Below are positions 7,583-16,494 of a stretch of 36,059 bases of DNA, in pieces. The notes under the pieces were generated by a model that had not been told where the DNA came from, did no database searches, and saw only the letters and a program-made list of their open reading frames with translations. This DNA is from Balneolales bacterium. Lineage in GTDB: Bacteria > Bacteroidota > Rhodothermia > Balneolales > Cyclonatronaceae. The stretch's first letter is position 1. Every line of letters begins with the position of its first letter. Both the position numbers and the translations under genes were made by a program. The stretch lies in NCBI GenBank assembly GCA_022565805.1, contig JAIULZ010000029.1:1-36059 (forward strand), in the 5' to 3' direction.

Positions 7583-9859
7583 TTACCGCCTTTCCAGAAT
7601 AACCTGCTCCTGATCTATCCGGTAAACATGATTCATAAAACGAATGTATTCACCATATTTTTCAACCGGAATAACACCCGATTCAATACGAATAAATCTG
7701 CGAAACATAAGCGTGCCGTCTTCGAGAGGCAGGTAACTTACCTTGTATGAACCAAGTGGGAACTGTATTTCAACATTATCGGGTAAACGGGCTATTCTAA
7801 AACCTTGTGGAAGAATATAGCGCAGATGTTCTTCATCGGTATAACCGTAATTAATGTAAATAGGTTGGGTACGTGGTTCGAGGGCGGTAATACTGCTGCT
7901 GCGCCGCTCTAAGAGGTTTGGCCGAAATAATATTCGGTTTCCGGCTGCGGCAGTTACGCCAAAACCCCGGATATCCAGTTCCAAATGCAGCTGCGCACTG
8001 TCGCTGTAATCGTTGGGAATTACCTCAATTTCTCTGAAATCGTAGTTTGGGATAGCCAGCCGCTGGTAAAGAAGTTGTTGTTGCATGGATTCTTCCTGCT
8101 GAGATAAATGCCGGATAAACTCGTGTTGCTGGCCATAAAAAGTGGTTTCTATCGTGCTTTGGGCATGTCCATTTTCCAGTATTCGGGTTGTGGCTTGTCT
8201 TACCAAACGATTTTCGTCGGCATCGAGTCTTTTGGTTGAAGTCATCGAAATGGTATTTCGGTCCACTAAAAGTGCCGGACGATTTGAAGCTGCATAGCCC
8301 GGGTAAGCAGGCGGAAAGCCGGAAATCTGAGCAGCCGGATCGAGCCAAAGCGTATCTGCATCTACAACGGCTACCAGAAGAACATGGTTAAAAAATGCAG
8401 AGTGAAGCTCCGGATCGGTGTTTGTTACTAAGCTTGTACCCTGGGCATCTGTATTAATGAAAGCCTGCCATGCAGGTATACGGGCAAACTGAAGCAGTGT
8501 GCGCAGATAATAGGTAATGTCATTTGCGTTACCAAAACCATCATTAAAGGTATCGATGGGCATTTTTGGTAAAAATCCGGTGTGCAATAAAGATTCAGGC
8601 CTGTATTCAATAGCAGTAAAAATACGGTCGGTAATTGTCTGGAAAACTTCCATATTAGATGCTAAGCTTTCTTCAGTGTCTGATATTTCGGTTTCTTTCA
8701 AAGCACTTTCTGCAATTTTTCTCAGAGCAGCCTCACGATTTAGCCAATACAACTCCAGCTCCCATCTGTCGGGCAGTGGCTTAAGGGCCTTAAGCCCGTT
8801 CTCATCACTTTTAGAAAGAAAATCAAATAGTGAGCGGGTATCCGGTAGTTGTAAAGGACGTGGAATAAGAGGCCTTATCTGCCTTAAATCCTCTAAGTTA
8901 ATAAGCATATCATATAAAAACTGATACTCCGGTAGAATAGGTCGTAGCTCTCTGGCAAGCTCCATATCTTCGGGTGAAAGATGGTGTCTGCCTTTTTGTA
9001 CGCTTTGAATCCATTTCCCGAACGATTCGGGATTTTGCGCCGAACCTTCTTTGTTGTGCATTAAAAAACGGTTCGGAAAACTAAATAACCTGGGTACAAG
9101 TTCTTCAACAGATGGCGCATTGCTTTCTCTGCGTATACGGTAAAAAGATTGCAAAGACCAATAAAAACGCTGTTGCTGCGCAGTTCTCGTTTCGCGCGGA
9201 TTAAGCGCTTCGGTATGAAAGGCGCGGTAAGAAATATCTTCTGAGGTCGGTACAGCAATGGTAAATTCGGCCTGCTCGATCGATACAGCATTGCCTGCGG
9301 GCATCCAGACCGGAAACTGCATAAAAGACGAATAGCTAATCTGGTACCGTACTTCCACCGTAAATGGAAATGCCGGCCCACGAAGCAAAGCCTCGTATTC
9401 TGTAAAGCCAGTACCGGAATCTGTGCTGTTGAAATCGCTGAAGTTTGCGGTGCCGGTTTCATTTCCAAAACGATCGAAAATTCTGGCCCTTACAAAATCA
9501 ATTTCAGAAAAGGAGTCTTCAATAAATTTAAACTTGGCGTGCTCTAAACCACTTTGTGACAAAATTGTGACACTCCTTATAACTTCAAACGTGCCCGATA
9601 AATATCGGTGCATAGTAAAAGTTCGGGAGTCGTTTCTAACAACCGCATCGGCATCGACCATAAGGTCAACCGGTATTCTGCGGAAATCGTAGGGCAATGC
9701 GTTTGCGGGTAAATCAGAGCTTTTTTTTGATGTCTTCAGTGTTTCTGAAGCATAACTTTCTATGGTGTTTAAAGGTAATCCGGAATATGACAATAAATTG
9801 TCATTAATTGGTTCAAAATGAAAAAATGATAAAAAAATAGTAGTTAAAAGGAGCATCAT
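7583..9859 (-). CDS. DUF3857 / transglutaminase-fold exported protein, catalytic Cys apparently lost
   Basis: 758 residues. A hydrophobic N-terminus (MMLLLTTIFLSFFHF) suggests export. Residues of about 70-230 match DUF3857 (RTFTMHRYLSGTFEVIRSVT, FTVEVRYQISYSSF). A transglutaminase-like core lies near 415-515 and beta-rich sequence fills the rest. In this family the Cys sits in a GDCKD-type motif; here the matching stretch reads GFGNANDITYYLRTLL, with Ala at 445. The partner residues remain: H492 in FFNHVLLVAV and D507 in LWLDPAAQ. It may therefore be a non-catalytic binding protein. The gene stands alone, convergent with the metalloenzyme and divergent from thrC. Domain assignment is strong; function is unknown. 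Confidence 0.8.
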   Translation of the reverse strand: MMLLLTTIFLSFFHFEPINDNLLSYSGLPLNTIESYASETLKTSKKSSDLPANALPYDFRRIPVDLMVDADAVVRNDSRTFTMHRYLSGTFEVIRSVTILSQSGLEHAKFKFIEDSFSEIDFVRARIFDRFGNETGTANFSDFNSTDSGTGFTEYEALLRGPAFPFTVEVRYQISYSSFMQFPVWMPAGNAVSIEQAEFTIAVPTSEDISYRAFHTEALNPRETRTAQQQRFYWSLQSFYRIRRESNAPSVEELVPRLFSFPNRFLMHNKEGSAQNPESFGKWIQSVQKGRHHLSPEDMELARELRPILPEYQFLYDMLINLEDLRQIRPLIPRPLQLPDTRSLFDFLSKSDENGLKALKPLPDRWELELYWLNREAALRKIAESALKETEISDTEESLASNMEVFQTITDRIFTAIEYRPESLLHTGFLPKMPIDTFNDGFGNANDITYYLRTLLQFARIPAWQAFINTDAQGTSLVTNTDPELHSAFFNHVLLVAVVDADTLWLDPAAQISGFPPAYPGYAASNRPALLVDRNTISMTSTKRLDADENRLVRQATTRILENGHAQSTIETTFYGQQHEFIRHLSQQEESMQQQLLYQRLAIPNYDFREIEVIPNDYSDSAQLHLELDIRGFGVTAAAGNRILFRPNLLERRSSSITALEPRTQPIYINYGYTDEEHLRYILPQGFRIARLPDNVEIQFPLGSYKVSYLPLEDGTLMFRRFIRIESGVIPVEKYGEYIRFMNHVYRIDQEQVILERR

Positions 9860-10255
9860 AGCAAGTGCATATCATATTACAATTTTACGAAAACCGGAAT
9901 TGCCGGGAATACAGCTACATACACGAAGGGTATCACCAAATGAAGGAATAGAAAAACCTTGTGGATAAAACAATTTTAATCTGACATCAGATCAAAAGCA
10001 CAGAAAAAGTTAATCAAATTCTGTACTTAAAAAATTTTAAAACCTGATGAATTGATAAAATTTTCAATTAGCGAATTGTAGCTATTTGTGATGGAAAGCT
10101 TACTTTTCAGAAATATAGGACTCCTGAAACACATCACAATGAAAAGTCTGTGAAAAAAGAGCAAAATAACGAAGGAGTACTCAAAAAACTGACTCATTTA
10201 GCTATCTTAAACGAGAAAAGAACAAATTGAAATTTCCAAACGCTGATGAAATCTT
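9860..10255. other. Divergent intergenic region, DUF3857 gene / thrC
   Basis: AT-rich, no gene. It must carry promoters for both divergent genes; no clear motif was recognised. One exact DnaA-box sequence TGTGGATAA occurs at 9960-9968, but it is solitary, unlike the cluster at 5.8-6.2 kb. Confidence 0.5.
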
Positions 10256-11425
10256 ATGAATCTGACTCACCTTGAGTGTTCCAAAACCGGAAAAAACTAC
10301 GATGCAAGCCGTGTTCATAATCTGAGCGAGGCCGGCGCTCCACTGCTTGCCAGATACGACCTTGAAAAAGCTGCTCAAAGCATGACGGTAGAAGACTTAC
10401 GGAGCAGAAGGACAGATATGTGGCGCTATGCTGAGGTTTTACCCCACAAGAACTACGAAACGCTCATTAGTTTAGGAGAAGGATGGACCCCACTGCGTAA
10501 GGCGCCGAGGCTTCAGAAAACATTTGGCATGGATAGCATCTTGATTAAAGATGAATCGGTTAATCCTACCGGATCTTTTAAAGCAAGAGGACTTTCTGCT
10601 GCGGTGAATGCTGCAATGGAGCGGGGAATACGATCTTTTGCAATCCCGACTGCCGGAAATGCCGGCGGAGCCCTTGCTGCTTATGCGGCTCTTGCTGGCG
10701 CAGAAGCCGTAGTTTATATGCCCGCAGATACGCCTGCTGCATTTCGTCAGGAGTGTGTATCGGCGGGCGCCACAGTAGTTCTGGTGGATGGGCTTATAAG
10801 TGATTGCGGAAAAATGATAGCAGGAATTCGTAATGAAAAAGGCTGGTTCGATGTTTCAACCCTTAAAGAACCCTACCGGCTGGAAGGGAAAAAAACAATG
10901 GGCTATGAGTTATATGAGCAAATGGATGGAAAACTTCCCGACGTAATTTTATACCCGACTGGCGGCGGAACCGGACTCATAGGTATGTGGAAAGCCTTCG
11001 ATGAAATGGAAAAAATGGGATGGATTACCAAAGATATGAAGCCGCGAATGGTGAGCGTACAGGCAGAAGGATGCGCGCCTGTTGTAAAAGCATGGAAAGA
11101 AAATGAACCGAAAGCAACATTCTGGGAAAATGCACATACCTGCGCATCGGGATTAAGGGTCCCGGCCGCCGTAGGCGATTTTTTAATGTTGGAAGCCATT
11201 CGAGAGTCTTCGGGCTCTGCCATTGCGGTATCCGATACCGAAATGATGGAATTTAGCAACGAGTTTGCCCGTCTAACCGGCATATTTCCGGCGCCAGAAG
11301 GCGGAGCTGTGCTTGCGGCAATGGTAAAACTTCGTGATAGTGGTTATATAAAAAAGCACGAAACAGTTGCACTGTTTAATACCGGTAGTGGCTACAAATA
11401 TTTGGAAGCCTATTTACAGAAATAG
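10256..11425 (+). CDS. thrC: Threonine synthase (PLP-dependent)
   Basis: 389 residues. Converts O-phosphohomoserine to threonine with pyridoxal phosphate in the cytoplasm. The short N-terminal segment (THLECSKTGKNYDA) is the zinc-ribbon-like start seen in class II-type enzymes, here with a single Cys. SLGEGWTPLRKAP, DESVNPTGSFKARGLSAAVNAA (Schiff-base lysine K109), IPTAGNAGGALAAYAALAG and YPTGGGTGLIGMWKAF (phosphate loop) follow in order. FNTGSGYKYLEAY closes the fold. Sibling PLP enzymes such as threonine dehydratase share the fold, but the N-terminus and the GEGWTPL motif favour synthase. It stands alone between long non-coding stretches; no thrA or thrB is nearby. Confidence 0.92.
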   Translation: MNLTHLECSKTGKNYDASRVHNLSEAGAPLLARYDLEKAAQSMTVEDLRSRRTDMWRYAEVLPHKNYETLISLGEGWTPLRKAPRLQKTFGMDSILIKDESVNPTGSFKARGLSAAVNAAMERGIRSFAIPTAGNAGGALAAYAALAGAEAVVYMPADTPAAFRQECVSAGATVVLVDGLISDCGKMIAGIRNEKGWFDVSTLKEPYRLEGKKTMGYELYEQMDGKLPDVILYPTGGGTGLIGMWKAFDEMEKMGWITKDMKPRMVSVQAEGCAPVVKAWKENEPKATFWENAHTCASGLRVPAAVGDFLMLEAIRESSGSAIAVSDTEMMEFSNEFARLTGIFPAPEGGAVLAAMVKLRDSGYIKKHETVALFNTGSGYKYLEAYLQK

Positions 11426-12192
11426 ATGCCGCAAAATTAACATGAAGAACAGCTTTTTAAGTTGGGGTATAGCATTAATCATAATAAGATAATCTGCAAG
11501 ACCGGCCCGGGTTCTGAAAAGTCAATAAAAATACCTATAATACAATTGCTTTATTCCTTTATAAATAACCGGAGTAGAAATTATCTATCCGAATCACTTT
11601 AGAAAAGTATTTACTTGTAGCAAAAAGTATTGGTAAAACCAGCTATTAAATTAGCAGACAACATATTATCTCTGCATCTTTAAACTATAAAATGCACGAA
11701 GATAGATTAAATGTTTACGGTTTATAGTAGAACATATCTGGTAATGCGCCCGTCTTTCCTCTATTTAATTACCTTCTCTTTGGTTAAGTCGACTGTTTTC
11801 TATCGTTTTGCAGAGGCATAAAAGCGAGTTCTAAGCAAAGAAGTTTCACGAGAAAACTTTTTTAAAAGAAGCCTGAATAGGTTAAAAAAGTTTTTTTAAG
11901 CCCTTCTGCTTCATCAACTACACTAAAAAGCCTGTCAGAAAACTATTTTGGCCCGTCTTTTAATACATTTGATGAATGAACATATTTGTAACATCTAATA
12001 CGATTGAAGAATAAAACGACTGTAGAAAATTAATTTATCGCAAAAATTAATACCCGGCATTTCTTGCCTGTTCTCACGCTATTTTGGAATAAATGGTAGT
12101 CTGGAACATTAAAATAAGCGGGTTCTCTTAAAAGCGTATATGTCGAAAAATTCCATCAATCTTTACATTTCCAACTTGTAATATCCTTCTCT
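11426..12192. other. Long intergenic region upstream of the secreted PLD gene
   Basis: 767 bases with no supported ORF. It contains a perfect 13-bp inverted repeat, AAAACTTTTTTAA (11853-11865) / TTAAAAAAGTTTT (11882-11894), with a 16-base spacer and a trailing T-run, which is terminator-like. The remainder is AT-rich with no recognised motif. A promoter for the gene at 12193 should lie in the right part. Confidence 0.5.
11853..11897 (+). terminator. Possible intrinsic terminator or transcript hairpin
   Basis: Two 13-base arms pair perfectly around a 16-base spacer, and the second arm runs into TTTTTTT. The stem is nearly all A/T, so it is weaker than a standard terminator. It lies 430 bases past thrC, implying a long 3' UTR or a separate small transcript. 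Confidence 0.4.
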
Positions 12193-15100
12193 ATGATTCA
12201 AGCACTACTGAGGTTAAGTATAGCCCTTAGCTTTGTGATGTTCCCGGTATGGGTACAGGCACAACTATTCGAAAATTTTGAAAGCGGAACCAAAGGTGGT
12301 TATGCCGCTGCACCCGTGGATTTAACCACCGGGACCTGGCTTTTTGATGATGCCTTACTAGGAACTGCCGCTAATGACCGTAAAAATGGTTTACAATCGG
12401 CCAGAATTCGCGACGGCTTCATCCGCATGGAATTTGACTATCCTAATGGTATGTCTGAAGTTTCTTTTTTTGCTGCTAATTCCGGTTTTTCCGGCGATAC
12501 AGGCGGTATTGTTCAGGTTTCTTATTCTACCAATGGAGGCGGTACCTGGCAGAATCTGGGCGACCCTATAGTTTTAACCGCAGAGCTTGTACAATACAGT
12601 ATTGATGCAGAAGTACCGGGTAACGTAAGATTACGATTCGCGCGTACAGCCGGTAATCGTATTAACGTAGATGATGTACGCATTGTAGATTTTGTTGAGA
12701 CCAACGAAGAGCCCACGCTTAACGTATCTATAAACGACGAACCGTTTGAGACCGGCGGCAGCTACAACTTTGGCACGACCACAGGTTCTGCGCAGGCTAA
12801 TTTCCGCGTTCGTAATACGGGTCAGGAAGATCTGGTAATTACGGGAGCTTCTTTCTCGGGCGATCCTGTTTTTTCTGTAAATGGCGACCTTAATATTACG
12901 CTTGAAACGCTTCAGTCTCAAACATTTTCGCTAATGTACTCAGCACCTGAACCGGGTGTTTATGATGGAGAATTATCCTTCCAAACCAACGATCCTGAAA
13001 CTCCCGTCTTTACTTTAAGCCTATCGGGCGAAACGCTGGATACAAGCGCTCCACTACCAATTGCAGAGGCCAGACAGCTTCCTGCCGGTACTGTTGTAAC
13101 GGTTGCAGGTCGCGTAACGGTGAGTAATCAGTTCGCGGGTCCGGTTTATTTCCAGGATGATACCGCTGGTATGGCCTGGTATAGCGATGCTATTATGCGT
13201 CAAGAATGGCTTGTTGGTGCTACAATTGGTGATTCACTTGTGGTAACCGGCGAAATTGGCGCATTTAACAACTTGCTGCAAATCGTAAATCATACTTCAT
13301 TTGAGGTTGTTCCCGAATCAAACCAACCGGTAGAGCCTCTTGATATTACGCTTGAGCAGCTTAATTCCGGTAATTTTGAATCTCAGCTGGTTCGCATAAC
13401 CGATGTAAACTTTGCAGCTGGTGGTGTATTTTCAGGCGGTACAAACTATGATATCACCGATCCTACAGCATCTGGTCAGCTTCGTGTCGATAATTTCACC
13501 AATATTGGCGGTACGAATATTCCGAATTCTGAAGCGGAAGTAGTAGGCGTTGCAGGTCGATTCCTGAATACAAGACAAATTTTACCCCGCTTCACAACAG
13601 ATATAACCGTGCTAAGCGGCCCCGTAATTTTAACTTCTGCGCCCTACGAAGTTTCGGCCACAACTAATTCCATAACATTTGAGTGGGTTACAGAAAATCC
13701 GGGTCACTCCGAAATTCGTTACGGCCTTACCCGTAATCTGGAATTTGGTGCCGTAGTTGATGAGGAGCATAAAACAGAACATAGCATAACTTTGAGTGGA
13801 CTTGAGCCGGCTATGAGATACAAGCTGGAGATTCGCTCCGGTGCAGGACCCGATACAAGCGCTACTAATCTGTATATTAGTTCCACCAGATCTCCACAAG
13901 GATCAACCGGAGAGATTCTTACCTTCTTCAATAAGTCTGTTGCAACAGAACTGGCTACGTTTCAAGAAGCAGTTGGAAATGTAGATTTCAGCGAGCGTCT
14001 AATCGAAATGATTAATGCCGCCGAAGTAAGCGCAGAATTTGCTTTTTACTCTATAAGCGGTGCTGCTGGAAATGCAGTTGCAGATGCCATTATCGCGGCC
14101 CATAACCGGGGTGTTGATGTTAGGGTGATTCAATCGGGCCATACCGGAAATACAAATGCTGTAGTTACCCGAATGGCTAATAATGGCGTACGGGCTGTGC
14201 AAAGTCTGGGTCTGGAGCAAATGCACAATAAGTTCGCCATAATAGATGCATGGCACGAAGACTACGATAAGGCATGGGTAATTACAAGCTCGTGGAATGC
14301 TACAGACCAAGGCACAAATCAGCAGTTTCAGAATATGTTAAATATTCAGGATGTGGCGCTTGCCCGTGCTTATTGGTACGAGTTTAACCAAATGTGGGGA
14401 GCAGATTTCGGGAATTTTAGTCCGTCTAACGCTCGCTTTAGCGAAAATAAAGAAGTTGTGAACCCATCTGTGTTCTGGATTGGAGACGAGCAGGTTCATG
14501 TACAGCTTTATTTTAGCCCGCAAGGAAGCACGGAGTCACAAATAAATCGTGCTCTTACAAGCGCACAAAATAGTATAGATCTCGGTCTTAACTTACTAAC
14601 ACGCCGCTCAATTTCTAATACTATGCTTAGTAGGTTTAATCAGGGTGTTGCTGTTCGTGGCGTGCTTGGCCAGATAACAGGTCAGGGCAGTGAGTGGGAC
14701 TATCTGAGCTCATGGGCCGATGTTCACCATTTCGAGCAGTCTCAGTTTGGCCTTTTACACCATAAATACGGTATTGTAGATGGCGAAATGACATCAAACA
14801 ATTCTAAAGTTATTACCGGCTCGCATAACTGGTCTGCTAACGCGAATTTCTTTAATGATGAAAACACGCTCATAATTCGCAACGAGCGGGTTGCCAATGA
14901 GTTTTTCCAGGAGTTTGCAGCACGCTACTGGCAGGCAGGTGGTCAGGAAACCTTTAACGTAGGCTCGGTAGACATCAGCGATCCGGATCTGGATATTCCG
15001 ATTCATGCTTCGCTTTCGCAGAACTATCCGAACCCGTTTAACCCGATGACCAATATACAGTTCGAGCTGCCTCAGCATCAGCAGGTTACACTGCAGGTCT

Positions 15101-15270
15101 TTGATGTAACTGGACGTGTGGTGGCAACGTTGCTAAACAATCAGCCGATGCAGGCTGGTCTGCATACAATGGTATTCGACGGCAGCAGACTTGCCAGTGG
15201 AGTTTACCTGTACAGGCTACAGCTGGATAACGGTCGTGTGATGACGCGTAAAATGACGCTCATTAAATAG
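12193..15270 (+). CDS. Secreted two-HKD phospholipase D/nuclease-like protein, T9SS cargo
   Basis: 1025 residues. The signal peptide is about 1-24 (ending VWVQAQ). A jelly-roll-like region follows to about 160, then an Ig-like choice-of-anchor D stretch at about 175-280 (NFGTTTGSAQANFRVRNTGQEDLVITG). An OB-fold-like region at about 285-475 (GTVVTVAGRVTVSNQFAGPVYFQDD) is next, then a fibronectin III-like domain at about 480-570. Two PLD domains follow with intact HxKxxxxD motifs: H678-K680-D685 (MHNKFAIID) and H856-K858-D863 (HHKYGIVDG, then TGSHNWS). The last 85 residues are the sorting domain ([11 protein letters not shown] to RKMTLIK). The OB fold with PLD suggests a secreted nuclease rather than a lipase; that is inference. 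It stands alone with a strong terminator behind it. Confidence 0.9.
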   Translation: MIQALLRLSIALSFVMFPVWVQAQLFENFESGTKGGYAAAPVDLTTGTWLFDDALLGTAANDRKNGLQSARIRDGFIRMEFDYPNGMSEVSFFAANSGFSGDTGGIVQVSYSTNGGGTWQNLGDPIVLTAELVQYSIDAEVPGNVRLRFARTAGNRINVDDVRIVDFVETNEEPTLNVSINDEPFETGGSYNFGTTTGSAQANFRVRNTGQEDLVITGASFSGDPVFSVNGDLNITLETLQSQTFSLMYSAPEPGVYDGELSFQTNDPETPVFTLSLSGETLDTSAPLPIAEARQLPAGTVVTVAGRVTVSNQFAGPVYFQDDTAGMAWYSDAIMRQEWLVGATIGDSLVVTGEIGAFNNLLQIVNHTSFEVVPESNQPVEPLDITLEQLNSGNFESQLVRITDVNFAAGGVFSGGTNYDITDPTASGQLRVDNFTNIGGTNIPNSEAEVVGVAGRFLNTRQILPRFTTDITVLSGPVILTSAPYEVSATTNSITFEWVTENPGHSEIRYGLTRNLEFGAVVDEEHKTEHSITLSGLEPAMRYKLEIRSGAGPDTSATNLYISSTRSPQGSTGEILTFFNKSVATELATFQEAVGNVDFSERLIEMINAAEVSAEFAFYSISGAAGNAVADAIIAAHNRGVDVRVIQSGHTGNTNAVVTRMANNGVRAVQSLGLEQMHNKFAIIDAWHEDYDKAWVITSSWNATDQGTNQQFQNMLNIQDVALARAYWYEFNQMWGADFGNFSPSNARFSENKEVVNPSVFWIGDEQVHVQLYFSPQGSTESQINRALTSAQNSIDLGLNLLTRRSISNTMLSRFNQGVAVRGVLGQITGQGSEWDYLSSWADVHHFEQSQFGLLHHKYGIVDGEMTSNNSKVITGSHNWSANANFFNDENTLIIRNERVANEFFQEFAARYWQAGGQETFNVGSVDISDPDLDIPIHASLSQNYPNPFNPMTNIQFELPQHQQVTLQVFDVTGRVVATLLNNQPMQAGLHTMVFDGSRLASGVYLYRLQLDNGRVMTRKMTLIK

Positions 15271-15325
15271 CCAGAAAATCCTTGCCTTGAGCTTCCGTAT
15301 TTCGATTTAAATAATATTTACGGAA

Positions 15326-15378
15326 TTAAAAAACCCGCCGCAGAGCCGAACCAAAAACGGCCTGCAGCGGGTTTTTTG
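15326..15378 (+). terminator. Strong intrinsic terminator after the PLD gene
   Basis: AAAACCCGCCGCAG pairs with CTGCAGCGGGTTTT with one mismatch. The stem is extended by GCCG/CGGC around an A-rich loop and followed by TTTTTT. The A-run on the other side makes it usable from both strands. Confidence 0.88.
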
Positions 15379-15465
15379 CTTTTGGGGAACAGCAGAAACC
15401 TAATTGTGAATGGTGAATTGCGAATTTTTTTTGCAAAATCTTTATTCATGTTTAAGGAGTTGCCG

Positions 15466-15516
15466 ATGAAAGAAGTGTCAGATTTCTACACACCTGATAC
15501 TTCTTTGGCTTTGTAA
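15466..15516 (+). CDS. Possible 16-residue peptide or broken gene start
   Basis: AAGGAG at 15454-15459 sits six bases before an ATG opening a 16-codon frame (MKEVSDFYTPDTSLAL). This is one of the best SD sequences in the window. Within the frame, 15471-15481 and 15494-15504 form an 11-base hairpin with one mismatch. It could be a leader peptide, a small secreted peptide, or the remnant 5' end of a lost gene. Nothing is recognised by homology. Confidence 0.25.
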   Translation: MKEVSDFYTPDTSLAL

Positions 15517-15797
15517 GACATTAATACTTAACCACGACCCCATATATCAGCATTTTGAATTTCTGCTTCTACCTAGTTTCAGACAATACAGATGTTTCGA
15601 ATTTTGAGCGCACTCCGGAAAGTATAATTTGGAAAAAAATTGGCCATTATCAGCCAATTTAAGGTGGTGGGAAATGCTCTAAATATACCCACCACGGGAA
15701 TCACGAATTTGCCACAGAGCAGGGCGAGGTAAAACTACCTGAGCGGAGTAGAAGATGTGCGGTAACTCTTCAATTATCAACCAAGGTGAAAATAATA

Positions 15798-15830
15798 TTG
15801 TATTTTAATGTGGTAGTGTATATAATACCA
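15798..15830 (+). promoter_or_regulatory. Toxin-antitoxin promoter with overlapping palindromic operator
   Basis: TTGTAT (15798-15803), a 17-base spacer, then TATAAT (15821-15826) form a near-consensus vegetative promoter. The -10 box is inside an imperfect 20-bp palindrome at 15811-15830 (TGGTAGTG ... AATACCA). Transcription would begin at or within a base or two of the toxin ATG at 15833, so the message would be leaderless. The palindrome is the natural site for repression by the RHH antitoxin. Primary sigma factors of Bacteroidota prefer a different consensus, so the promoter call is moderate. Confidence 0.6.
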
Positions 15831-15832
15831 TT

Positions 15833-16261
15833 ATGAAGCCAATTCAAATCATACTGGACACGAATATACTCTATTCTGCCATTCGATCGCGTAACGGAGC
15901 ATCTTTTCTTTTGTTATCTTTACTACCAAATGAAAAATTTGCATTAAATCTATCGGTACCGCTCGTACTCGAGTACGAAGACGTTCTGAAAAGATCGGTA
16001 TCTGAATTGAATTTCGACTTAGAAGAGATCGATCAAATCCTGAACAATCTCTGTGCCATGGCGAATCGACACGATGTATTCTATCTTTGGAGACCACAAT
16101 TACGCGACCCTGGAGACGACTTGATCTTAGAATTGGCTGTAAAAGCTAATTGCAATTACATCATAACTTACAATAAACAAGACTTCGTAGGCGTCGATGC
16201 CTTTGGAGTCAAAATCGTAGATGCCCGCGAGTTTTTGCAAATAATAGGAGAATTATCATGA
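15833..16261 (+). CDS. PIN-domain toxin (COG1569-type ribonuclease)
   Basis: 142 residues, typical of single PIN domains, which are Mg-dependent RNases of type II toxin-antitoxin systems. Acidic residues are in place: D9 in IILDTNILYSAI, E47 in VLEYEDVL, D95/D96 in RDPGDDLILELAV, and a fourth near D117 in YIITYNKQDF. This arrangement matches the putative toxin family COG1569. The ATG lies three bases after the operator palindrome with no room for an SD. Its last four bases overlap the antitoxin start (ATGA), giving toxin-first order, the reverse of the common arrangement. Target RNA is unknown. Confidence 0.9.
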   Translation: MKPIQIILDTNILYSAIRSRNGASFLLLSLLPNEKFALNLSVPLVLEYEDVLKRSVSELNFDLEEIDQILNNLCAMANRHDVFYLWRPQLRDPGDDLILELAVKANCNYIITYNKQDFVGVDAFGVKIVDAREFLQIIGELS

Positions 16262-16494
16262 GTACTTTAAGTGTTAGGTTGCCCGAATCCGTTCATCGTA
16301 AACTCAAACAGATGGCCGAAAAAGAGGGTGTATCGATGAATCAACTTATAAGTTTAGCCGTTTCAGAGAAATTATCGTCATTACTAACGGTAGATTATCT
16401 CAATGAACGAGCAAACCAAGCAAATCCGAGTGATTTTAAAAAACTATTAGGCAAAGTACCCGACATCGAACCTGAATCTTTTGATAAAATATAG
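16258..16494 (+). CDS. Ribbon-helix-helix antitoxin
   Basis: 78 residues. STLSVRLPESVHRKLKQMAEKEGVSMNQLISLAVSEKLS is a classic RHH/Arc-type DNA-binding domain (beta strand TLSVRLP, then two helices). The C-terminal tail (about 45-78, LNERANQANPSDFKKLLGKVPDIEP) is the part expected to wrap and neutralise the PIN toxin. It overlaps the toxin by ATGA and has AGGAGA within the toxin's last codons as an SD. It likely represses its own operon through the palindrome at 15811-15830. Confidence 0.9.
   Translation: MSTLSVRLPESVHRKLKQMAEKEGVSMNQLISLAVSEKLSSLLTVDYLNERANQANPSDFKKLLGKVPDIEPESFDKI

Larger units (their letters stand above)
15379..15832. other. Intergenic region before the toxin-antitoxin pair
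   Basis: No substantial gene. It contains a 16-codon ORF with a good SD (15466-15516, listed separately). It also has a hairpin AAATTGGC / GCCAATTT (15637-15660) that, read on the minus strand, ends in a T-run and looks like a minus-strand terminator. The toxin promoter/operator is at the right edge. The 12-mer AATGGTGAATTG at 15409-15420 recurs at 16588-16599, on the other side of the toxin-antitoxin genes. Confidence 0.5.

Noticed and set aside
9960-9968. Second exact DnaA box TGTGGATAA
   Set aside because: Isolated, without other boxes around it, so not an origin on its own.
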